From positions 1 to 8,037 of the forward strand of contig JAFMBU010000071.1 of assembly GCA_017858295.1 (NCBI GenBank): DNA of 8,037 nt. Reading direction: 5' to 3'. Numbering within the stretch: position 1 is the stretch's first letter; each line of letters opens with the position of its first letter. Below are positions 1-6,873 of this stretch, in pieces. The notes beneath the pieces are model-generated. The model was not told the origin of the DNA, did no database searches, and saw only the letters and a program-made list of their open reading frames with translations. This DNA comes from Porticoccaceae bacterium (GTDB lineage Bacteria; Pseudomonadota; Gammaproteobacteria; Pseudomonadales; Porticoccaceae). A program made the translations under genes and the position numbers.

Positions 1-856
1 AGGGACTATTGTGGAAGGCGATATCGGTAATCCCGAGACCATTGCTGAGTTGCTCGACCAGTGCGATGTCATTATTCACACTGCTGCGCTGGTCTCCAAT
101 GCGCTCAGTGATGCCGATATGTGGCGGGTCAATGTCGAGGCTACGGCGAAGCTAATTGCCGCGGCTGAGAAACATAATGTTCGCCGTTTTGTGCAACTCT
201 CCTCCGTGGTTGCCTACGGTAATTCTGCTGCCGGTGAGCTCAATGAAGATCATCCGGTACATGCTGACGGCGGCAGCTACGTGCTGACCAAACTCGCCTC
301 CGAGCACGCGGTGTTGGCAGCTCACGCCAAGGGTAATATAGAGCTCGTGATAATACGCCCTGGAGATGTCTACGGTCCCGGCAGTCGGCCCTGGTTGATC
401 CTGCCCTTGGAAGCCATTCACAAAAGCCAGTTTATGCTCCCCGAAAAAGGCGAAGGATTTTTCCGCCCCATCTATATAGATGATCTGATCCGCGGCATTG
501 CGCTGGCAGTCACCAGCCCTGAAGCCAATGGCGAGATATTTAATCTCTCATGCCAGGGTTATATGAGCTGCAGAGAATTTTTTAGTCACCATTACAGCTG
601 GCTCAATAAAAAAGGTCCCATGCTAGTATCCACTCGACTGGCACTGATAGCCGCCGCGGTGGCCACTAAGCTTGCCGACCTCACCGGCGGTGTGAATGAA
701 GCATCCACTGCCACTGTGGTTCAGCTATCCACCAAGAGCTGGTTCAGCATAGAAAAGGCCCAGCGGATTCTCGGCTGGGCACCTGAAGTCTCGTTTGACG
801 AGGGAATAGAACGCTCTAAACAGTGGGCCACAGAGCAGGGACTGTTAAACAAATAA
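1..856 (+). CDS. NAD(P)-dependent epimerase/dehydratase, extended SDR family (5' partial)
   Basis: The frame is open from base 2 with no start codon that makes biological sense; the GTG at base 11 is internal, because the N-terminal Rossmann loop TGxxGxxG, which should lie roughly 50 residues earlier, is missing and must be upstream of the window. Counting from base 11, visible SDR features are the HTAAL segment after the fourth strand (res 23-27), the QLSSVVAYG active-site strand with its serine (62-70), the YVLTK catalytic Tyr-x3-Lys (90-94), RPGDVYGPGSRPW (116-128) and the C-terminal RPIYIDDLIRGI (152-163), all typical of extended SDRs that act on nucleotide sugars, sterols or similar substrates. 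It is probably a soluble cytoplasmic oxidoreductase or epimerase; its substrate cannot be told. The TAA stop at 854-856 directly abuts the stop codon of the convergent AraC-type gene. The family call is firm, the function unknown. Confidence 0.9.
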   Translation, partial: GTIVEGDIGNPETIAELLDQCDVIIHTAALVSNALSDADMWRVNVEATAKLIAAAEKHNVRRFVQLSSVVAYGNSAAGELNEDHPVHADGGSYVLTKLASEHAVLAAHAKGNIELVIIRPGDVYGPGSRPWLILPLEAIHKSQFMLPEKGEGFFRPIYIDDLIRGIALAVTSPEANGEIFNLSCQGYMSCREFFSHHYSWLNKKGPMLVSTRLALIAAAVATKLADLTGGVNEASTATVVQLSTKSWFSIEKAQRILGWAPEVSFDEGIERSKQWATEQGLLNK

Positions 857-1897
857 TCAGTCTTCTGAATTGCCTGCATGTTCTGTGCGGTAAGATCCGG
901 CGGTCTCGCCGGTCCACTGCTTAAAACTGCGGTAGAAGGAACGGGCCTCAGCATAGCCTAGTTCATAGGCAATATTATCTAAGGTCAGCTCCGTGTTTTT
1001 CAGAAAATACACGGCCAGTTCATAGCGCAACTCATTGAGCACATCTTTGTAGTGGGTGCCCTCTTCGCTTAACTTGCGCTGCAGAGTACGACTGCTGATA
1101 CCGAGCTTTTCGGCGATCATCTCACTGGAAGGCGGTTGCTGATTAATCATCAGGCGCAGAATATTTTTCACCTGATCAGTGGTGCGCTGACTTTGATCTA
1201 GCCCAGCCAGTAATTTGGTGGCGTGGGCCAAGAGCATTTCCAGTAGCTCTGCGTTGGCCTGGGGCAATACCTCATCAAGTAAGTTCTCGCGAACACGCAC
1301 ACCACTGGAAGGCTGATCGAAGAGCACCTCACAGTTAAAAATTGCCTGATACTCTGCTAGCAACGCTGGATCTTCAGGTGCCGAATGCTCAAACCAGATG
1401 CTGTCCCAGTGATCAAAGTTGAGAAACTGGCGTGCATAACAGACCCAGGAACCTATCACATTTTCCACCTCGTGACGCTTCACCAGGGGATCGGCAAACA
1501 GACATTGCCAGCGCTGCAGAACAACACCGTTGGTGGTCTCAAACGAGGTCACACCCATATCGCCAACGATTTTTTCATAGATCGGAATTTTCGCCTGAAC
1601 CATCCGCAGGGTGGAACAGTTCATGGAGATATAACCGAGCACGCTGAAGGAGGCGGGCTCAACAAAGCGCGCTGCGTGCAAACCAAAACAGGGATCTTTA
1701 CTCGCCGGAATCAACAGCGCCAGTAGCCGCTCCATACAAGCATTGGGCAGATGACGATTGTTGTCTTCGAGCATCTTGGGATCTATTCCAGCCTGGACTA
1801 GCAGCGGCTGAACATCAATACGGCAGGCTTCGGCAGCGTTTAAATACTGCTTAATCGCAGGTGCCGATGCCAATCCATTACTGACGGCTTGATTCAT
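857..1897 (-). CDS. AraC-family transcriptional regulator with Arabinose_bd-type N-terminal domain
   Basis: This is a 346-residue DNA-binding regulator. Residues about 17-200 resemble the N-terminal 'Arabinose_bd' type sensor domain found in OruR/ArgR-like AraC proteins. Residues about 245-335 form the AraC double helix-turn-helix: a first HTH around 259-276 (EMIAEKLGISSRTLQRKL) and the well-conserved second HTH with the family signature around 306-330 (LDNIAYELGY, then RSFYRSFKQWTG). I chose the ATG at 1895-1897 over a start 13 codons earlier because a strong Shine-Dalgarno AGGGGG (1904-1909) sits 6 bases before it and the extra residues look non-conserved. The gene is divergent from the flavoenzyme-glpD-kinase block and shares a 139-base control region with it, so it probably regulates that block and perhaps itself. 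This is inference from position; the ligand is unknown. No truncation is visible. Confidence 0.93.
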   Translation of the reverse strand: MNQAVSNGLASAPAIKQYLNAAEACRIDVQPLLVQAGIDPKMLEDNNRHLPNACMERLLALLIPASKDPCFGLHAARFVEPASFSVLGYISMNCSTLRMVQAKIPIYEKIVGDMGVTSFETTNGVVLQRWQCLFADPLVKRHEVENVIGSWVCYARQFLNFDHWDSIWFEHSAPEDPALLAEYQAIFNCEVLFDQPSSGVRVRENLLDEVLPQANAELLEMLLAHATKLLAGLDQSQRTTDQVKNILRLMINQQPPSSEMIAEKLGISSRTLQRKLSEEGTHYKDVLNELRYELAVYFLKNTELTLDNIAYELGYAEARSFYRSFKQWTGETAGSYRTEHAGNSED

Positions 1898-1903
1898 TTT
1901 TTG

Positions 1904-1909
1904 CCCCCT
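1904..1909 (-). promoter_or_regulatory. Strong Shine-Dalgarno of the AraC-type gene
   Basis: Read on the minus strand the bases are AGGGGG, 6 bases before the ATG at 1897. It is the best ribosome binding site in the window and decides the start: the reading frame continues 13 codons further upstream, but no comparable site precedes that earlier start. Confidence 0.7.
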
Positions 1910-1929
1910 AGATACGCAGCTGACCGAAA

Positions 1930-1961
1930 TCGTCACACCGCTGTCGTCACCTGACAGTGAC
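1930..1961. promoter_or_regulatory. Candidate regulator-binding repeats in the divergent control region
   Basis: The heptamer TCGTCAC occurs twice in direct orientation, at 1930-1936 and 1944-1950 (14-base period). The second copy overlaps two small inverted repeats: CTGTC (1941-1945) with GACAG (1953-1957), and GTCAC (1946-1950) with GTGAC (1957-1961). AraC-type proteins usually bind direct repeats near the -35 element, and this cluster ends at the proposed -35 of the flavoenzyme operon. The 14-base period is not the usual helical spacing and the motifs are short, so an operator role is inference only. Confidence 0.3.
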
Positions 1962-1984
1962 CAATTTTAACGCCAGACTATCAT
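1957..1984 (+). promoter_or_regulatory. Candidate sigma-70 promoter for the flavoenzyme-glpD-kinase operon
   Basis: GTGACC (1957-1962, 4 of 6 to TTGACA) and TATCAT (1979-1984, 5 of 6 to TATAAT) are separated by 16 bases. This would start transcription near 1991 and give a leader of about 46 bases before the ATG at 2037. The weak -35 is what one expects of an activator-dependent promoter, and the repeat cluster lies directly on it. It is prediction by eye only. Confidence 0.35.
1964..1969 (-). promoter_or_regulatory. Candidate -10 element of the AraC-type gene
   Basis: On the minus strand the bases read TAAAAT, 5 of 6 to consensus, about 67 bases before the ATG at 1897. No good -35 stands at the right distance (TGTTGC at 1987-1992 is poor). 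It lies inside the spacer of the proposed plus-strand promoter, so the two promoters would be mutually exclusive or share a regulator. Confidence 0.25.
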
Positions 1985-2036
1985 ATGCAACAGTGATTCG
2001 TCTGAATAAAAAAACTCTAAAAATAAGGTATTTACT

Positions 2037-3653
2037 ATGCGTCTATGGAATGGCTGGGGAAATGAAAACAGCGACTTGCTGATGGAACTCAATAGTGGAC
2101 TGCGCAATTTGCTGCAGGCACTAGTGGGACCCGCCACTCCCTTAGCCGAAGCAACATTGGAACAGGTTATGGCTAAGGTGCCAACCTCCAGAGCCCCAGC
2201 CCACCCCCTGATCAGTACAGATCCAGAGACCCGCGTGCGCCATGCCCGCGGTCAGAGCCTGCCGGATTGGCTGGCTATGCACAGTGGTGATGTGGACTGT
2301 TTTCCCGACGCGGTGGCGCTTCCTGAGAATAGCCAGCAGGTGCGGGAATTACTCTGCTATGCCAGAGACAATGGTCTAGATGTGATTCCCTATGGCGGCG
2401 GCACTTCAGTGGTTGGCCATATCAATCCAGCAGCCAGCCCGCGCCCGATACTGACCATTGATATGGGTGCTATGAACAAGCTGATTCATTTCGATCAAGA
2501 GAGTCAATTGGCCACCTTTGGTGCCGGCACAGCAGGCCCTGAGTTGGAAGCCCAGCTGCAAAAAAAGGGCTACACCCTGGGCCATTTCCCGCAGTCTTGG
2601 GAGCTCTCAACCGTAGGTGGTTGGGTGGCCAGTCGCTCTAGCGGGCAGCAGTCTCTGCACTATGGTCGTATTGAAAATATGTTTGCTGGCGGCTCTATCG
2701 AAACCCTTGCAGGTACTCTTGAGATACCCACTATTCCCGCCTCTTCCGCTGGCCCAGATATTCGCGAAATGATTCTCGGCTCTGAAGGGCGCATGGGCAT
2801 TATTACCGAGGTAGTAGTCAGAGTAACCAAATTGCCTGAAGAAGAATCTTTTCAGGTGGTGTTCTTTCCCTCTTGGGACATTGGTCTGCAGGCTGCCAGA
2901 GAATTGATCCAACAGCGCATTGCCCTGTCTATGGTGCGCCTGAGCAATCCACTGGAAACCACTAGCCTGCTCTATATGGGCGCCGGTGATAACAGCAGCG
3001 GCGTGGTCGCCCTGGAAACTGCTCTGGCCGAAAAAGGCATTGGTGCCGGCAAAGTCATGATGACCTTTGGTGTCACCGGCTCTGCCCGCCACTGTGAGAT
3101 AGCCAAACAGATGGCTCTGGATCACTGCACCAGCCTTGGTGGTTTGGCGGATCAGGTTGGCTTGGGCGATAACTGGGCCCACGGGCGCTTTCGCGCCCCC
3201 TATCTGCGGGATCCGCTGGGCAGTGCTGGCTATGCGGTGGACACTATGGAAACTGCGGTTGACTGGTCAAAGTTACCTCAGGCGGTGGAGAATATTGAAT
3301 CGGCGATCCGCAATGGCTTGGCCGATGAAGGGGAGCAGGTCCATGCCTACACTCACCTCAGCCATGTCTATGGTCAGGGTTCGAGCATCTATACCACCTA
3401 TCTATTTCGCCTTGGCGATAGCTACCAGCAGGCCATGGAACGCTGGCACAAACTCAAGGCTGCCGGTGCCAATCAAATCGTTGCCAGTGGCGGCACTATT
3501 AGTCACCAGCATGGCGTCGGCCGAGATCATCGCGACTATTTGGTAGCAGAGAAAGGCGACCTGGGTTTGGCGGCAATCAATTCTCTGTGCCAACTGTTTG
3601 ATCCAGAGAGTCAGATGAACCCGGGTAAACTCCTACCGGATGAGCTGAACTAA
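2037..3653 (+). CDS. FAD-binding oxidase, alkyldihydroxyacetonephosphate synthase (AGPS)-like
   Basis: A 538-residue flavoprotein of the VAO/PCMH fold. The N-terminal WNGWG (res 4-8) is a hallmark of AGPS-type proteins and supports the ATG at 2037, which has TAAGG (2024-2028) 8 bases upstream. The FAD-binding domain shows PYGGGTSVVG (118-127), STVGGW (191-196) with SRSSG after it, and GSEGRMGIITEV (248-259). The C-terminal substrate/cap part shows RDPLGSAGYAVDT (391-403), SSIYTTYLF (449-457), whose IY aligns with the active-site tyrosine region of AGPS, GTISHQHGVGRDH (486-498) in place of the SHHHGVGK loop, and NPGKLLP (528-534). Eukaryotic AGPS swaps the acyl group of acyl-DHAP for a fatty alcohol to form ether lipids. 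Whether this bacterial member does so, or oxidises a 2-hydroxyacid-like substrate, is not known. No peroxisomal targeting sequence, signal peptide or membrane segment is seen. It is the first gene of a block with glpD one base downstream. Confidence 0.9.
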   Translation: MRLWNGWGNENSDLLMELNSGLRNLLQALVGPATPLAEATLEQVMAKVPTSRAPAHPLISTDPETRVRHARGQSLPDWLAMHSGDVDCFPDAVALPENSQQVRELLCYARDNGLDVIPYGGGTSVVGHINPAASPRPILTIDMGAMNKLIHFDQESQLATFGAGTAGPELEAQLQKKGYTLGHFPQSWELSTVGGWVASRSSGQQSLHYGRIENMFAGGSIETLAGTLEIPTIPASSAGPDIREMILGSEGRMGIITEVVVRVTKLPEEESFQVVFFPSWDIGLQAARELIQQRIALSMVRLSNPLETTSLLYMGAGDNSSGVVALETALAEKGIGAGKVMMTFGVTGSARHCEIAKQMALDHCTSLGGLADQVGLGDNWAHGRFRAPYLRDPLGSAGYAVDTMETAVDWSKLPQAVENIESAIRNGLADEGEQVHAYTHLSHVYGQGSSIYTTYLFRLGDSYQQAMERWHKLKAAGANQIVASGGTISHQHGVGRDHRDYLVAEKGDLGLAAINSLCQLFDPESQMNPGKLLPDELN

Positions 3654-3654
3654 T

Positions 3655-5271
3655 ATGTCTTCTGATGTCACTCCCCTGTTCACCCAACGGGATAAGCTTC
3701 TCGCCGAGATGCGCAGCGGCGAATCTCTCGACTGGGATATTATAATTATTGGCGGCGGTATTACCGGTGCCGGGATTTTGCGTGAGGCGGTACGCCGCGG
3801 TTATCGCGCACTCTTACTTGAGCAGGGAGATTTTTCCTCGGGCACCTCGAGCCGCTCATCCAAAATGATCCACGGGGGCTTGCGCTATCTGGCCGCCGGC
3901 GACCTTAAGCTGACCAAAGAGAGCCTTAGCGAGCGCGAACGTCTACTTGCAGAAGCACCGGGGCTCGTAGACAGAATTAGTTTTTACTTTACCCTTAGCA
4001 AAGGCCTGTTTCCGGGCCGCTGGGCGATGGCGGTTATTTTAACCCTGTATGATTTTATTGCCGGTATCCGCGACCACCGCTATTACAACAATCGCCGCCT
4101 CGGAGAGCGATTTCCCGGTCTGCAACAGGGCCATCTCAATGGTGCCACAGCCTACAGCGACGCCATGGTCGATGACTCAAGGTTGGTGCTGCGGGTATTA
4201 CAGGAGAGTATTGCCGCCGGCGGCAAGGCCATCAACTACAACAAAGTCAGCAAATTGTTATTGGCAGATGGCCAAGTCCAAGGTGTAGTGCTAGATGACT
4301 CCGATAGCAGCGATGCTATTCGCCTGCGCGCCGCTGCGGTAATTAATGCCACAGGTGCCTGGGCTGACCGTCTGCGCAATCAAGTCAATCCAGAACAACG
4401 CATCCGCCCACTGCGCGGCAGCCATCTTATTATCCACCGCAACCTGATGCCGGTTACCGATGTTCTGACATCACTGCATCCTGAAGATAAGCGCGGGGTC
4501 TATATCTACCCCTGGGAAGGCACCACAGTGATAGGCACTACGGATCTGGACCACAGTGAAGACCTAGATGTTGAAGCCAGTATTAACAACGCCGAAGTGG
4601 ACTATTTACTGCAGGCGTTTAATGTGCAGTTTCCCAAGCAAGCCATTAGCCGCGCCGATATTATTTCCAGCTGGGCTGGAGTGCGACCAGTTATTGGCTC
4701 GGAGAGCGCCAAGGATCCCTCAAAGGAGCGCAGGGATCACGCAGTCTGGTCTGACAACGGCTTAATCACCGTTAGTGGCGGCAAGCTCACTACCTTTAGA
4801 CTAATTGCTCTGGATGCCTTGAGCGCAGCCCTGCCCCAGTTGCCTGACGCACAGCCCTTCACCAATGAGCGAGTGTTTACCACCCCCGATCTAACCCCTA
4901 GTGAGCTAGTTACCGAGGATCCGCAATGGGCCCAGCGCCTGTTGGGGCGCTACGGAATTCAAGCCAAAGCAATGCTCCACAGCGCACCAGTTGAAGAGCG
5001 TCAGCGCATTGCCGGCACCGACTTTTGTCTGGCCGAATGTCGCTGGGCGGCCCGCCATGAGGGCGTTGTTCATCTCGATGATCTGCTATTGCGACGCACA
5101 AGATTGGGCATGGTCATGGCTCAGGGGGCTATGGAATTACTCCCTGCGCTGGAAGCCATCTGCACCGCTGAACTGGGCTGGGATCAAGACCACTGGCGTC
5201 TCGAAGTTAAACGCTACATGAGTATCTGGAAGCGTTTTTACAGTCTCCCTGAAGACAACGATCGCCCCTAA
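3655..5271 (+). CDS. glpD: Aerobic glycerol-3-phosphate dehydrogenase, GlpD/GlpO type
   Basis: FAD enzyme that oxidises sn-glycerol-3-phosphate to DHAP at the inner membrane and feeds electrons to quinone (or, in GlpO forms, to oxygen). At 538 residues it is slightly longer than E. coli GlpD (about 500). Visible parts: the FAD dinucleotide loop IIIGGGITGAG (30-40), SSRSSKMIHGGLRYL (65-79), GSH (255-257), SWAGVRP (339-345) carrying the substrate-phosphate arginine, SGGKLTT (374-380) near the C-terminal FAD-contact region, and the C-terminal DAO_C-type segment with ECRWAARHEGVVHLDDLLLRR (461-481). It has no obvious signal peptide or transmembrane helix, fitting a monotopic membrane protein. The ATG follows the upstream TAA by one base, with a modest GGATGAG about 10 bases before it, so translation is probably coupled. 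Family call is firm; dehydrogenase versus oxidase cannot be told. Confidence 0.95.
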   Translation: MSSDVTPLFTQRDKLLAEMRSGESLDWDIIIIGGGITGAGILREAVRRGYRALLLEQGDFSSGTSSRSSKMIHGGLRYLAAGDLKLTKESLSERERLLAEAPGLVDRISFYFTLSKGLFPGRWAMAVILTLYDFIAGIRDHRYYNNRRLGERFPGLQQGHLNGATAYSDAMVDDSRLVLRVLQESIAAGGKAINYNKVSKLLLADGQVQGVVLDDSDSSDAIRLRAAAVINATGAWADRLRNQVNPEQRIRPLRGSHLIIHRNLMPVTDVLTSLHPEDKRGVYIYPWEGTTVIGTTDLDHSEDLDVEASINNAEVDYLLQAFNVQFPKQAISRADIISSWAGVRPVIGSESAKDPSKERRDHAVWSDNGLITVSGGKLTTFRLIALDALSAALPQLPDAQPFTNERVFTTPDLTPSELVTEDPQWAQRLLGRYGIQAKAMLHSAPVEERQRIAGTDFCLAECRWAARHEGVVHLDDLLLRRTRLGMVMAQGAMELLPALEAICTAELGWDQDHWRLEVKRYMSIWKRFYSLPEDNDRP

Positions 5272-5298
5272 AAACAATAACAATAGAGCCCGATTGCC

Positions 5299-6873
5299 AT
5301 GGAACCAGTGACGCACAAACAAGAGTATTTGCTCTCTATAGATAATGGCACTCAGAGTGTTCGCGCCATGGTCTTTGACCGAGATGGCCGACTGGTGGCC
5401 AAAAGTAAAGTCGAGATCGAGCCCTATTTTTCCACCGAGCCAGGCTGGGCTGAACAGCATGCAGACTATTTTTGGCAAGCTCTCTGCCAGGCCTGCCATC
5501 AACTCTGGGATCAACTGGAGATTCCCCGCGAATCGATCAAGGCCCTATCCGTCACCACCCAGCGGGCTACAGTCGTACCCATGGGCGCCGATGGGCAACC
5601 ACTGCGCGCCGCTATTAGTTGGCTCGATCAACGGCAGATTCACAGCCAGCCCGAACTGGGGGCACTGGAGTCCCTGTTAATGCGCGCCGTAGGTGCCAAG
5701 ACGGCGGTGGATACCTTCCACACTCAAGCCGAGGCCAATTGGATTGCCGAGCATGAACCAGAACTTTGGCAGCAAGTGGATAAACTGCTGCTGCTCTCTG
5801 GCTATCACAACTACAAACTCACCGGTGATTACAGAGATTCTGTTGCCAGCCAGGTGGGTTTCGTACCCTTCGATTTTAAACAGCTGCAGTGGGCTGAGGC
5901 CAAAGACTGGAAATGGCGGGCGATTCCCGCCATTAAGCGGGAAATGCTTCCAGAGCTGGTTGAAGCCGGCGCTATTCTCGGCCATATCAGCAGTGCAGCT
6001 GCAGCGGAGACCGGTATTCCTCAGGGACTGCCACTTATCGCCTGTGGTTCAGATAAAGCCTGCGAAGTATTGGGTACCGGCTGCCTCGATAGCAACACTG
6101 GCAGCCTTAGCTATGGCACCACTGCTACGTTCAATATCACCAGCGACAAGTATCTTGAAGCGATCCCCTTTCACCCCGCCTATCCCGGAGTGATTCCCGG
6201 CAGTTTTAATATTGAGATGATGGTGCCGCGAGGCTATTGGATGGTGAGCTGGTTTAAACAGCAGTTTGGACTTGAGGAACAGTCCGCCGCTGAGCAACAG
6301 GGGGTAACCGTGGAATCTCTGTTCGATGATTTATTACAGCAGGTCCCCGCTGGTTCTGCGGGACTGACACTTCAGCCCTACTGGGGCGCAGGGGCAGACA
6401 ATGAAGGTCCAGAAGCCAAAGGTGCCATTATTGGCTTTGGCGATGTCCACACTAGAGCACACCTCTATCGCGCGATTATCGAGGGACTGACCTATGCCCT
6501 GCGTGCCGGCAAAGAGCGCGTGGAGCAGCGCAGCGGTCAACCCATCACCAAGCTTTTGGTCTCCGGTGGCGGTTCCCAGAGCGACCAGATTATGCAGATT
6601 ACTGCGGATATATTTGGTATGCCGGTGCAGCGACCCCACACCTACGAGACTTCAGCATTGGGTGCCGCTATGGCAGCCGCAGTGGGCTCTGGGATCTACC
6701 CGGATTTTGCCAGTGCAGCGAGCAAAATGACTCACCGCGGAGAGCGTTTTGAGCCTATAGCGGCCAATCAGAAAATCTACAACCAGCTCTATACTCAGGT
6801 CTATCGCAAAATGTATAAGAGCCTTAAGCCCAGCTACGAGGCGATCCGGAAAATTACCGGTTACCCTCTCTAA
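5299..6873 (+). CDS. FGGY-family carbohydrate/polyol kinase, not a canonical GlpK
   Basis: A 524-residue ATP-dependent kinase of the FGGY (ASKHA) family, typical length for the family. The first ATP-binding loop is LSIDNGTQSVRAMVFD (12-27), followed by GWAEQ (49-53), TTQRATVV (86-93) and ISWLDQR (106-112). The catalytic base is expected at Asp252 in ACGSDKACEVLG (248-259), and GTTATF (273-278) with LLVSGGGSQSDQIMQI (419-434) and TSALGAAMAA (451-460) form the C-terminal nucleotide domain. Glycerol kinase uses TNQRET and GDQQAA; here the glutamate after Arg is Ala90 and the Gln after Asp252 is Lys253, while Arg89 and Trp108 are kept. That argues against plain glycerol as certain substrate. The ATG has only a weak AGAG 10 bases upstream; an in-frame stop just before excludes an earlier start. 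It is the last gene of the block, 27 bases after glpD. Confidence 0.88.
   Translation: MEPVTHKQEYLLSIDNGTQSVRAMVFDRDGRLVAKSKVEIEPYFSTEPGWAEQHADYFWQALCQACHQLWDQLEIPRESIKALSVTTQRATVVPMGADGQPLRAAISWLDQRQIHSQPELGALESLLMRAVGAKTAVDTFHTQAEANWIAEHEPELWQQVDKLLLLSGYHNYKLTGDYRDSVASQVGFVPFDFKQLQWAEAKDWKWRAIPAIKREMLPELVEAGAILGHISSAAAAETGIPQGLPLIACGSDKACEVLGTGCLDSNTGSLSYGTTATFNITSDKYLEAIPFHPAYPGVIPGSFNIEMMVPRGYWMVSWFKQQFGLEEQSAAEQQGVTVESLFDDLLQQVPAGSAGLTLQPYWGAGADNEGPEAKGAIIGFGDVHTRAHLYRAIIEGLTYALRAGKERVEQRSGQPITKLLVSGGGSQSDQIMQITADIFGMPVQRPHTYETSALGAAMAAAVGSGIYPDFASAASKMTHRGERFEPIAANQKIYNQLYTQVYRKMYKSLKPSYEAIRKITGYPL

Noticed and set aside
1898..1936. Upstream start of the AraC-type gene at 1936
   Set aside because: The internal ATG at 1897 has a strong AGGGGG ribosome binding site at proper spacing, and the 13 extra residues lack support.
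2607..3182. A 191-codon open frame on the minus strand inside the AGPS-like gene
   Set aside because: It is antisense to a clearly coding, conserved FAD domain, and its translation shows no recognisable motif.
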